From positions 1,364,001-1,428,000 of the forward strand of contig NZ_RQFY01000004.1 of NCBI RefSeq assembly GCF_004769555.1: a stretch of 64,000 bases of DNA. The letters run 5' to 3'. The notes under the pieces were generated by a model. It saw only the letters and a program-made list of their open reading frames with translations, had not been told where the DNA came from and searched no databases. Of the stretch, positions 28,047-35,607 are shown one piece after another (within the stretch, counting starts at the first letter, position 1; each line of letters begins with the position of its first letter). The translations under genes were made by a program, and so were the position numbers. Source of the stretch: Leptospira koniambonensis. GTDB taxonomy: Bacteria > Spirochaetota > Leptospiria > Leptospirales > Leptospiraceae.

Positions 28047-29788
28047 GGTCCAATCTCCAAGGCTAACATCGCCAAATCATCATTATGTTTTCCGTTCCCG
28101 AATTCTAATGCTTTTCTATGGGCCGCTTCTAAGATAGAGCGAGTATCTCTGTCTGCCATTCCTTGGATCCAATCTAAGAATTCTTCGTAACCGAAAATTT
28201 CTCCTACATCATTCTTAACTTCATACAAACCATCTGAGTAAAATAATAATCTATCAGAAGTTTGCAGATCGAAATGGTAATCGTTCAAATGTAATTCTTT
28301 GACAGCGAGTAAGATCCTACCTTCTCCTTCTAAAGGCAAAATTTTTCCTTCTCTGAAAACGATCATTGGATGATGTCCCGCATAAGAGAATCGAACTCTG
28401 TTTTCATTTGGATAAAAACTGGCATACACTGCGGAGATATGGTGATGTAATACCACCTTAGAAAGCATTTCGTGGATCTCTGATAAACTTTCCTTAGGTG
28501 AAAGTTTTTTATCTGAAACGATCTGGAATGCAATGGATAACATTCCTCCCACCATTGCAGATGCGATCCCATGCCCTGAAACATCTGCGAATAATATATC
28601 TACTCTTTCTCCAGGATGTTCAATTACTCTCAACATATCCCCGCCCACCTTGTCTATGGGTTGGAAAAAAGAATGTATTCGATAAGAACCCTTGTCCGGA
28701 AATTTTTGGGTAATGATAGAAGCTTGAGTGACTCGAGCAATTTCCAAATCGTTTACGATTTGTGAATATAGTTGGTGGATCTTTTCTTGGGCTGCTTTCT
28801 TTTCGGTGATATCACGCAAAAGGTATAAGGTCCCGGATTCATTCTCTGTAATCCTAATCTCTGAAACTGTGAGTTCTATGAACTGTAAGGCTGAGTTACC
28901 TATTAATTGATAATCTCTAGGAATATGATCCTGTTCTTCTCTATAATTTGCAAAATGCCATTCTGGTCTGAATAGACCTTCTCTGGATGGTGAGCCGTCC
29001 AAGATCGCGATTGCTGCCTGGTTTGCAAAAAAGAATTCGTGATTTTCTTTTGTGAGAACGATCCCGTCGTGTATGTCTCTGAATAATTCTACTGCGATCC
29101 TTTCTAAGCTGATATTTAAAAATCCATAACGTGTGATCGCGATAAAAATGAAGAATGCCTGTATGCTGATTGCTGCGGGACTCAAAGGAACAAATAAAAA
29201 TCTGCCTTGGTCATCCAGGTTAAATAACTCTGTATAAGCGCTGATCCCGAGGGCGATCGTTGTTCCCCAGATCCAAAAATTCAATTGTTGTCTGATCTTT
29301 CTTTGTTTTGTCCTAAACCTTTCTTTTAAAAGAAGATATAGCCCCCATATCGCTGGGCCACTGACTGCGACCGTGCTAAATGGAACGAACAAAATCCCTG
29401 GTTCTAATTCGTAACCCCAATCATACAAAATAGAACCTTTGATGATCCAATCTGTAGAAGCGGTCAGAAAGATGGTCGCTACCACTGAAAAGCGAAAGAA
29501 TGGGAGAAGGATTCTCGAACGAATGTTTAAAAATCTATATACTGTTTCTAAGAATAAGAGGCCAACTGGGATCCAGGTAAAACAAGAAAGTTTGAAAATA
29601 GGAGTCATCCATTCCGGAGGAAGCATGCTCCAATACAAAATATAAGAAACCAGCCAAAGATTTAAGAATAGAACGAATCTCAAAAAGTCCCGGATGACTG
29701 CGCTTCGGAACCTTCTTGCGAAAACATATGAAATAAGAAGAGTATTTATGATTAGAGCGCTTATTGGCAGAAAAAGGTAATAATTCAT
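28043..29788 (-). CDS. Membrane RsbU-type PP2C phosphatase with PAS domain (paralogue 1)
   Basis: The 581-residue protein has the same layout as the next gene: seven membrane helices (about 5-225), PAS (about 235-340) and SpoIIE phosphatase (about 370-580). Motifs are LFADVSGHGIASAMVGGM, FSYAGHHPMIVFRE, LLFYSDGLYEVK and HNDDLAMLALE. It is upstream in the operon, so the pair looks like a tandem duplication that has since diverged, mainly in the membrane part. The membrane domain probably senses an envelope or small-molecule signal. Confidence 0.9.
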   Translation of the reverse strand: MNYYLFLPISALIINTLLISYVFARRFRSAVIRDFLRFVLFLNLWLVSYILYWSMLPPEWMTPIFKLSCFTWIPVGLLFLETVYRFLNIRSRILLPFFRFSVVATIFLTASTDWIIKGSILYDWGYELEPGILFVPFSTVAVSGPAIWGLYLLLKERFRTKQRKIRQQLNFWIWGTTIALGISAYTELFNLDDQGRFLFVPLSPAAISIQAFFIFIAITRYGFLNISLERIAVELFRDIHDGIVLTKENHEFFFANQAAIAILDGSPSREGLFRPEWHFANYREEQDHIPRDYQLIGNSALQFIELTVSEIRITENESGTLYLLRDITEKKAAQEKIHQLYSQIVNDLEIARVTQASIITQKFPDKGSYRIHSFFQPIDKVGGDMLRVIEHPGERVDILFADVSGHGIASAMVGGMLSIAFQIVSDKKLSPKESLSEIHEMLSKVVLHHHISAVYASFYPNENRVRFSYAGHHPMIVFREGKILPLEGEGRILLAVKELHLNDYHFDLQTSDRLLFYSDGLYEVKNDVGEIFGYEEFLDWIQGMADRDTRSILEAAHRKALEFGNGKHNDDLAMLALEIGP

Positions 29789-29967
29789 AGGCCGACGCTT
29801 CGAGGCATCCTAACCGGGTCCTAATTCGGAATCAATCCCGAATGACTTGTCGACGGACCTTTTTTGGGCCAGAAAACCACAGTTTTTAGAGAGTTTAAAA
29901 TCGAGGGAATTAGGATTTGTTTATTAAGAAAATAGGTTGCGTTAGACGACATTGTATATAGGATTGA

Positions 29968-29988
29968 CGCGACTAACGCTCCGTCGCG
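29968..29988. promoter_or_regulatory. GC-rich inverted repeat before a small gene
   Basis: CGCGAC (29968-29973) and GTCGCG (29983-29988) form a six-base-pair dyad around TAACGCTCC, 18 bases before the ATG at 30007. It lies in the 218-bp gap between the divergent phosphatase operon and the next gene. An operator or leader hairpin is possible. Confidence 0.35.
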
Positions 29989-30006
29989 GCCTAAGAGGAA
30001 AATCGA

Positions 30007-30564
30007 ATGAGTGGACTGGATTCGGTAGGAACGATGGAACCTAGCTCCGATTATTTGATCCAAGAATCAATATCCTATCCTTCTAAAGAGGCTCCGATAC
30101 TTTCCCTTAAGGGAGTAACACTTACTCCAGTATGTATTTGCCCTGAATGTGGGGTAATAAGTAAAACTCCTTGGTATAAATCTAGAGGAAGGCTCAGAGA
30201 TTGGGCTGCATTCCTGGAAGAAGTTAGATATATCACCTGTTCCAACGAGTCCTGCCAAACAAAATACCCCCCAAAATACCTTTTGGATTTTTCAAAAGGG
30301 ATTAGTATTTTAAATAAATCGAATTTACTTAATTCTTTGAAATCTTGGTTTGAGGAATTTGCAGGAAGAGAGATCGTTTGGGTAGAAGAGGAGGAATCTG
30401 GCTTCTTATATTGGGACCCATTCTTCCAATCCGTGCCGAATTGGGCGGATCATATCCCCGCTCATCTATTTGCCAATATTCTACGATATACTCCTCCCAA
30501 GGACTTGGAAGGGATACTTTTAGGAAGAAAGGGAATTCCTATGTTTGGCGGATTCAAATTTTAA
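30007..30564 (+). CDS. Unknown protein with zinc-ribbon-like cysteines
   Basis: The 185-residue protein contains CICPECG (about 42-48) and, 30 residues later, CSNESCQ (about 77-83), together a four-cysteine zinc-ribbon pattern. The C-terminal half contains LYWDPFF and a short hydrophobic core. I do not recognise the family. There is no signal peptide. It ends convergently with ribF, with a 36-bp tandem repeat between the two genes. Confidence 0.65.
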   Translation: MSGLDSVGTMEPSSDYLIQESISYPSKEAPILSLKGVTLTPVCICPECGVISKTPWYKSRGRLRDWAAFLEEVRYITCSNESCQTKYPPKYLLDFSKGISILNKSNLLNSLKSWFEEFAGREIVWVEEEESGFLYWDPFFQSVPNWADHIPAHLFANILRYTPPKDLEGILLGRKGIPMFGGFKF

Positions 30565-30582
30565 AAAAACCTGATGGAACGG

Positions 30583-30654
30583 CTATAAGTCAGAAGCACA
30601 GGCTTCAGGAGCGAACGACTATAGTCCGCCACACGGGCTTCAGGAGCGAAGCGA
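30583..30654. repeat. Two tandem 36-bp repeat units between convergent genes
   Basis: Unit 1 (30583-30618) and unit 2 (30619-30654) both begin with CTATA and share GGCTTCAGGAGCGAA in phase; a third CTAT starts at 30655 inside the ribF stop region. The units differ at about ten positions. The tract fills the gap between the zinc-ribbon gene and ribF. It has no unique spacers, so it is not a CRISPR array. It looks like a decayed dispersed element that has been duplicated. Confidence 0.65.
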
Positions 30655-31599
30655 CTATCTTTCTTGCAGGATTTTTCTGGAAAGAGTCTCGTCCTTCTTC
30701 AATTGAGAGACCAGAGCATCTACTCCTGGGAATTTGATCTCCTCTCTGATCTTTTTGGTAAAAATAATATTTACCTTCTTCCCATAGATATCATCAGAAA
30801 AATCGAATATATGACTTTCTAATGTGACTGCTTGGTCACCAAATGTAGGATTATTTCCTATATTGATCATAGAAGGATAGGTTTTACCTTCTACCTCGGT
30901 TCTTCCCGCATAAACTCCTACTCCAGGAAGGATCAGCTCAGGTAAAGGTTGCACATTAGCAGTAGGAAATCCGATCGTTCTACCTCTTTGGTGACCTTGT
31001 ACAACTGTTCCTGTGACTGAAAATTCTCTTCCGAGACATTCTTCCGCTTCTTCTACCTTACCTTCTCTTAATAAGGAACGAATATAGGAGCTCGAAAGTT
31101 TTGTAGAGCCAAGAAATACAGGATCTAATTTTTCTAGATCGTATCCGTATTCAGAAGAGTATTGTTTGAGAAGTTCATAATCTCCTCTTCTACCTTTTCC
31201 GAAACAATGATTGAATCCGATCAGAATCGATTTTGCCCCTAGCTCATTGATTAGTATTTCTTTAAGGAAAGTTTCCGCCTCTATTTGGGCAAATTCAAGA
31301 GTGAATGGGACAACGACCAACCAGTCTATTCCATAAGATTCTATTAAATTTTCTTTATCTGCCTGAGTGGTAATCCCTCCCAGGTCCTTATCTTTTCCCA
31401 AAACTAGAGCAGGGTTGGGATGATATGTGACTACGCAGGAAGGGAGACCTTTTTCCAGGGAAATTTCCTTGGTTCTTTCTAAAAGAGCCTGGTGGCCCAG
31501 ATGGATCCCGTCAAAATTCCCTAAAGTTACGACTGTGGAAGTCTTTAGGTTGCTTTTTAAGTTCTCCAGACTTCTAAGAATTTTCAAGTTTCTCTCCAA
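30655..31599 (-). CDS. ribF: Bifunctional riboflavin kinase/FAD synthetase
   Basis: The 314-residue protein has the nucleotidyltransferase half first (about 15-185) with TLGNFDGIHLGHQALL, where GIHLGH is the nucleotide-binding motif, and LSSSYIRSLL. The riboflavin kinase half (about 190-312) shows GHQRGRTIGFPTANV and the later MINIGNNPTF and ESHIFDF segments. It makes FMN and FAD from riboflavin and ATP. Length and motif order are normal. Its stop codon lies at the edge of the tandem repeat. It is divergent from the exported protein gene at 31623, only 23 bases away. Confidence 0.95.
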   Translation of the reverse strand: MERNLKILRSLENLKSNLKTSTVVTLGNFDGIHLGHQALLERTKEISLEKGLPSCVVTYHPNPALVLGKDKDLGGITTQADKENLIESYGIDWLVVVPFTLEFAQIEAETFLKEILINELGAKSILIGFNHCFGKGRRGDYELLKQYSSEYGYDLEKLDPVFLGSTKLSSSYIRSLLREGKVEEAEECLGREFSVTGTVVQGHQRGRTIGFPTANVQPLPELILPGVGVYAGRTEVEGKTYPSMINIGNNPTFGDQAVTLESHIFDFSDDIYGKKVNIIFTKKIREEIKFPGVDALVSQLKKDETLSRKILQER

Positions 31600-31622
31600 A
31601 GGACGGTCGATATTCTAAAAAG

Positions 31623-32246
31623 ATGGACTGGCGCCGAATTGCAATTCTCTTATTCTTAATTCTTGCCGCTGCCGGACAGGGTCCGATCAGTCAGGAAAAT
31701 CGGAAAACGAAAAATTTTGAGAATTTCTCCAAACCGATGGGGGGAGAAAACTATATTTCCGAGGATTATAAAACCTTCCCCGAACTTTCCATTTGGGCCT
31801 ATCATAATGGTCTGAAATTAGCTCCTGACAGAAAAGATCCTGCTCCGGGTGCCGGCACCGGTCGGTTATTTGACAACCAATGTAGAATGGTTCCCGAAAC
31901 TGGGTTGGATATCCTACTAATTGCAGACTCGAATAGAAAAGACATCATCTACGTTTATTTCGATCTCACACTATTTTCTAAGACGGAAAATGCGGCGATT
32001 TTGCCGGAAAGGGAACTTAGAATTTCTGCAAATGGGATCTTGAAAAGAACGATCCGCTTTCCAGATGCAACCTTATACTCTAAGTCTATCTATGCGGGAA
32101 CTCCTCCTGTATATATCACAGTGGATCCATCTGAGCTAAGAGAAGGTAGACTGAATTTAAATCTTACTCCGCTTGCGGGAGAAAAGGGAAGGTTTTGGGG
32201 AGTTTGGGACGTGTTTTTGTCTTATAACGCCCCGGAATATCCTTGA
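31623..32246 (+). CDS. Exported protein of unknown function
   Basis: The 207-residue product starts with a signal sequence, RRIAILLFLILAAAGQG, and has no lipobox cysteine. The mature part appears beta-rich, with alternating hydrophobic strands near LDILLIADSNRKDIIYVYFDL and PVYITVDPSELREGRLNLNL. I do not recognise a family. It converges with the STAS gene with three bases between the stop codons. Confidence 0.7.
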   Translation: MDWRRIAILLFLILAAAGQGPISQENRKTKNFENFSKPMGGENYISEDYKTFPELSIWAYHNGLKLAPDRKDPAPGAGTGRLFDNQCRMVPETGLDILLIADSNRKDIIYVYFDLTLFSKTENAAILPERELRISANGILKRTIRFPDATLYSKSIYAGTPPVYITVDPSELREGRLNLNLTPLAGEKGRFWGVWDVFLSYNAPEYP

Positions 32247-32249
32247 AGA

Positions 32250-32582
32250 TCAGGGAAACTGGCTTGTGAACTCCGACTCTGAAAGAGTTTGGAAATAAGA
32301 AGTTAGTCCTGCCACTTTGAAAACTTTTTCGATCGCAGGTTTCATGTTCGCGATGAAAAATTTTCCGCTCAATTCTTGGACATAATTCAGTTGTTTAATC
32401 AGCATCCCGATCCCAGAGGAATCGATATAATTTAACTTTTCCAGGTTGATCACAACGCTATTGTTATTTCGATCAATGTTCTGTTCGAAAAAGTTTTTGA
32501 GATCTATGGACGTATAGATGTCCAGGCTCCCGGAGAGGCTGATTATATTTGTTTCGCTGGATTTTCTAATGCTGATTTCCAT
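32250..32582 (-). CDS. STAS-domain anti-sigma factor antagonist
   Basis: The 110-residue protein is a single STAS domain. It shows SLSGSLDIYTSIDLKNFF near the start and the conserved VINLEKLNYIDSSGIGML block, with S55 and S56 in the position phosphorylated in SpoIIAA and RsbV. It would bind an anti-sigma kinase in its unphosphorylated form. The RsbU-type phosphatases at 26-30 kb and the HATPase proteins at 54.6 and 58.4 kb are candidate partners. An AAGGGAAGGGA stretch upstream of the ATG gives a good ribosome binding site. Confidence 0.9.
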   Translation of the reverse strand: MEISIRKSSETNIISLSGSLDIYTSIDLKNFFEQNIDRNNNSVVINLEKLNYIDSSGIGMLIKQLNYVQELSGKFFIANMKPAIEKVFKVAGLTSYFQTLSESEFTSQFP

Positions 32583-32700
32583 ATCCGTCCCTTCCCTTTT
32601 CGTAGAATCCGGCCGGAATTCAACGAATTTTTAGGAAAAATACCGGCTTTTTACTGGAATGGACGACACTAAATACAGGAAATCGTCCGGACTCATACGA

Positions 32701-33393
32701 ATGAAGAAACCATTCATCTTACTTCTTTTGATATCCTTATTCAGTTGGGAAATATTTTCCCAGGACTTTGAGAAGGACGGTCAGATCAAAATTCTTCCTT
32801 ACGAACCTTTGCAGGTCCGTGACATAGAAGGACTGACCAAAGACATCAAGGACTTTCATAAAAGAATAGAAGATATGCTCCCTTTCCTTAGCAGAAGGAA
32901 AAAAATTATTGATAATGAGTATTTCCAGTTTGTTCCCGCAATGGAAACTTTCAATTTTCCTGTTCGTGATAGATTTTTAGTAGATAAAAAGTTTTATCTA
33001 AAAGTTTCAGGGGGAGAAGGTTCCCTAAAACTGGACGGAGTTCGCTTTATTACCAGAAAATCACTGGTTACCAAACTCAGACCTATTAACGACGAGATCG
33101 GGGAATTAAAAAATGAGAAGGTTGCAGCCTCTGATCCTTCAAATATTGTTTTAGTTGTAAAAAGAAAAACGGATGCCGGAACTAAAGAAGAGGTGTATAG
33201 TCTCGGAAACATCAGGAGCCCGAACCAAAGGGTCAAGTTTGTTCGCTCTTATAGAGACAATCTTGCGGAAGTGGTTCAAGCTATTGACAAGTATGTGGAA
33301 GGAACAATCCGTGCAGACAGGAAGGATGTGGATACCATGCTTGATGGATTGGAAAGCGGTGGTTCCTTCCAAGAATATAATTCGAATCGTTAA
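32701..33393 (+). CDS. Exported protein of unknown function
   Basis: From the ATG at 32701 the product has 230 residues and starts with a classic signal peptide, MKKPFILLLLISLFSWEIFS. An in-frame ATG at 32659 would add 14 residues before the signal peptide and is less likely, although no ribosome binding site separates them. The mature protein is charged, mixed alpha/beta and ends with a helical segment. No family is recognised. It is followed 27 bases later by the J-domain gene. Confidence 0.7.
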   Translation: MKKPFILLLLISLFSWEIFSQDFEKDGQIKILPYEPLQVRDIEGLTKDIKDFHKRIEDMLPFLSRRKKIIDNEYFQFVPAMETFNFPVRDRFLVDKKFYLKVSGGEGSLKLDGVRFITRKSLVTKLRPINDEIGELKNEKVAASDPSNIVLVVKRKTDAGTKEEVYSLGNIRSPNQRVKFVRSYRDNLAEVVQAIDKYVEGTIRADRKDVDTMLDGLESGGSFQEYNSNR

Positions 33394-33420
33394 TCCATTT
33401 ATAGAGTCTAAAATTTTACC

Positions 33421-34089
33421 ATGAGTTCGGCCTGGACAGATCATTATCGAGTTCTGGGCCTGAGCATCGGTGCCAGCCCGGATTCTATCAAACATAGATA
33501 TAGAGAACTCGCCAAAATTTTCCATCCTGATAATAGGCTCACTGGTTCTAAGCCTGTGTTCTTAAAAGTTTTGGAATCTTATCAAATACTTTCTAAACCA
33601 GAAGAACGTTCTCGTTTCGACCAAGAATTTAAGATCCGTAAAAGACAAGAACATGCAAAAAATGGAATTCATCTGATCCCACCTTCTCGGATCTTATTTG
33701 CTACCCAAGCGGTTGAATTTGCAAGAAGGGGCCTTCTTCGCGCCGGAATGAGAAGCAGGGATCGCAAAAAATACACAGGCATTTATCATGATATTCGCAT
33801 CTGTCTCAAACCGGAAGAATTATTGGGTAGAATATTCGCAGCAATTCCTTTGGTAGTTAGGACCATGTGTCCTGAATGTAGAGGTTCGGATCTGAACTGC
33901 GCTTCCTGTGGAGGAAAGGGTAGTTACAAAAGTTATAGATACCTAAAATGGAGTCCCGAGCCAGGTACATTGGTTCCTGGTCGGATCTATACCTTGGACT
34001 TATCCGGGTTTCGTCCCGATGTATTTACTCATTTCAAGAAACGGATCTTAAAAGTTAAAATTGAACTCTTCCAGGGTCAAAAAAAATAG
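33421..34089 (+). CDS. J-domain protein with a short zinc-finger-like motif
   Basis: The 222-residue protein has an N-terminal J domain (about 5-75) with HPD at 35-37, which stimulates DnaK-type ATPases. The middle region is basic. A CPECRGSDLNCASCGGKG segment (about 160-178) gives one pair of CxxC motifs like half of the DnaJ zinc region, but the full Gly/Phe linker and the second zinc module are absent. It is therefore a specialised co-chaperone and not DnaJ itself. It lies directly upstream of manA. Confidence 0.82.
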   Translation: MSSAWTDHYRVLGLSIGASPDSIKHRYRELAKIFHPDNRLTGSKPVFLKVLESYQILSKPEERSRFDQEFKIRKRQEHAKNGIHLIPPSRILFATQAVEFARRGLLRAGMRSRDRKKYTGIYHDIRICLKPEELLGRIFAAIPLVVRTMCPECRGSDLNCASCGGKGSYKSYRYLKWSPEPGTLVPGRIYTLDLSGFRPDVFTHFKKRILKVKIELFQGQKK

Positions 34090-34095
34090 GCATAT

Positions 34096-35082
34096 ATGCA
34101 GAAGGTTTTAAAATTCGAGCCCATCTATAAGGAAAAAGTCTGGGGCGGTAGAAAATTAGAAACTGTATTGGGACGTGATATTCCTTCGGGAGATATTGGA
34201 GAGTCCTGGGAAATTTCCGATTATGGTTCTGATCTTTCCAAAATTACGAACGGAGAATGTTCCGGAAAAACATTTAGAGAAGTGTATACTTCCAATTATG
34301 AGTCTGTGCTTGGAAAACCTTTTACAGGACAGAACTTTCCTTTATTGATCAAATTGATAGATGCTAAAGAAAAATTATCTGTACAAGTCCATCCTGATGA
34401 CGCATACGCGGAGAAGTTTGACCCTGAAAGTGCAGGCAAAAAAGAAGCTTGGACTGTTTTACAAGCAGACAAAGGTTCCAAACTGGTTTGTGGATTTTCT
34501 AAACAAACAAATAAAGAAGAATTTTCAGAATACGTACAATCAAACCGAGTAGAAGAAATTTTAAACGAAGTAGAAGTGAAAGAATTGGATTCTTTTCTTT
34601 TGAATCCGGGAAGAATTCATGCAATCGGCGGTGGTATTCTTTTGATGGAAGTCCAACAATCTTCTGATTCAACTTATAGAGTTTATGATTACGGAAGACC
34701 AAGAGAGTTACATCTTAAAAAAGCTTTGGACGTTTTAGATTTTTCTTCTGCAGATCCAAAAGACAGATTGAGCCCTAAACAAATTGATTCTTTTGAATTC
34801 TCTCGTTCTGTTTTAACTGCTAATGATAAATTCAGAATGGAAATTTTAGAGATCGATTCTACGAAGAAATTTTCACTTCCTTCTTTTTCTTCCGAGCCTG
34901 TATTCCATGTTTTGATGGTTTTAAGTGGAGAATGTAAATTAGAAGATCTGGATCTAAAAACTGGAGATACTGTTTTAGTAACTGCTTCTGGGATCAAAGA
35001 AGGAGTAACCTGCCAATCTAAATCTTCTTTCTTACGTTTGGCTTGGTCCGGTCCAGGTTCGGATTGGATCCGATATTCTTAG
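34096..35082 (+). CDS. manA: Mannose-6-phosphate isomerase, class I
   Basis: The 328-residue protein is a short type I phosphomannose isomerase. It has PIYKEKVWGGRKL near the start, KLSVQVHPDD (about 93-102) with the metal-ligand histidine, NPGRIHAIGGGILLMEVQQ (about 170-188) and the RVYDYGR motif containing the catalytic arginine region. It interconverts mannose-6-phosphate and fructose-6-phosphate, supplying mannose for surface polysaccharide. It starts six bases after the J-domain gene, and the HNH gene follows after two bases, so all three are probably one transcript. Confidence 0.92.
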   Translation: MQKVLKFEPIYKEKVWGGRKLETVLGRDIPSGDIGESWEISDYGSDLSKITNGECSGKTFREVYTSNYESVLGKPFTGQNFPLLIKLIDAKEKLSVQVHPDDAYAEKFDPESAGKKEAWTVLQADKGSKLVCGFSKQTNKEEFSEYVQSNRVEEILNEVEVKELDSFLLNPGRIHAIGGGILLMEVQQSSDSTYRVYDYGRPRELHLKKALDVLDFSSADPKDRLSPKQIDSFEFSRSVLTANDKFRMEILEIDSTKKFSLPSFSSEPVFHVLMVLSGECKLEDLDLKTGDTVLVTASGIKEGVTCQSKSSFLRLAWSGPGSDWIRYS

Positions 35083-35084
35083 TC

Positions 35085-35375
35085 ATGAATGGGCCAGGAG
35101 AATATTCGGAAGAGCCGCTTCTTTGGGTGAGCGAATCTGAGATCAAAAAACAAAGACAGATCGCAAAAGAATTACGTAAAACTCCTTGGTGGAGAAAGAA
35201 GAAGGCAGACGGGATCTGTCATTACTGTGGTAAAAAATTTCCACCTGACGAACTCACAATGGATCATCTAATTCCTTTGGCAAAAGGTGGGAAATCTATC
35301 AAAGCAAATTTGGTCCCTGCTTGCAAAGACTGCAATAATTCCAAAAAGAATAAACTTCCTTTCGAAGAATTCTGA
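35085..35375 (+). CDS. HNH endonuclease family protein
   Basis: From the ATG at 35085 the product has 96 residues. The C-terminal half is a complete HNH domain: CHYCGKKF, MDHLIPLAKGGKS, NLVPACKDCNNSK. Two CxxC pairs bind a structural zinc and the DH..N..N residues form the nuclease site. This start is preferred to one at 35043, inside manA, because it is an ATG and gives normal spacing to manA. The target is unknown; many small HNH proteins are orphan nucleases without toxicity. Confidence 0.85.
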   Translation: MNGPGEYSEEPLLWVSESEIKKQRQIAKELRKTPWWRKKKADGICHYCGKKFPPDELTMDHLIPLAKGGKSIKANLVPACKDCNNSKKNKLPFEEF

Positions 35376-35384
35376 TCTTCTATC

Positions 35385-35597
35385 TTACCAGCAATGCGCG
35401 TGGTAAACCGCTTCTAATAAATATAGATCGCAGACGTTCTTATTACTTTGGTCGGCTAAACATGCAGTCTGTAATAATTCCGAAGTCTTTTTATCGCTGG
35501 GAGTTGCTCTACTACAATCCTGCTTTCCTCCGGAATTACAATTGGAAGATCCGATCAACGAAAGTGATACAAAAACAAATAAAAATATATTACGCAT
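35385..35597 (-). CDS. Small cysteine-containing lipoprotein
   Basis: The 70-residue protein begins MRNIFLFVFVSLSLIGSSNC, a spirochaetal lipoprotein signal with the lipidated cysteine at residue 20. The remaining 50 residues hold four more cysteines (DC, AC, VC, HC) that could form two disulfides. No family is recognised. A reading frame extending to 35639 would run into the hybrid kinase gene and lose the signal peptide, so the internal ATG is preferred. It converges with the HNH gene with nine bases between. Confidence 0.7.
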   Translation of the reverse strand: MRNIFLFVFVSLSLIGSSNCNSGGKQDCSRATPSDKKTSELLQTACLADQSNKNVCDLYLLEAVYHAHCW

Positions 35598-35607
35598 TTT
35601 GAATAAA

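Noticed and set aside
29821..30063. An 80-residue minus-strand reading frame in the gap before the zinc-ribbon gene
   Set aside because: It overlaps the start of the opposite gene, has no ribosome binding site and no recognisable motif.
30583..30654. Possible CRISPR repeats (two 36-bp units)
   Set aside because: The units abut each other without unique spacers and differ at about ten positions. No cas gene is near.
35043..35375. Longer HNH frame starting inside manA
   Set aside because: The added residues overlap manA coding sequence; the ATG at 35085 gives the complete HNH domain.
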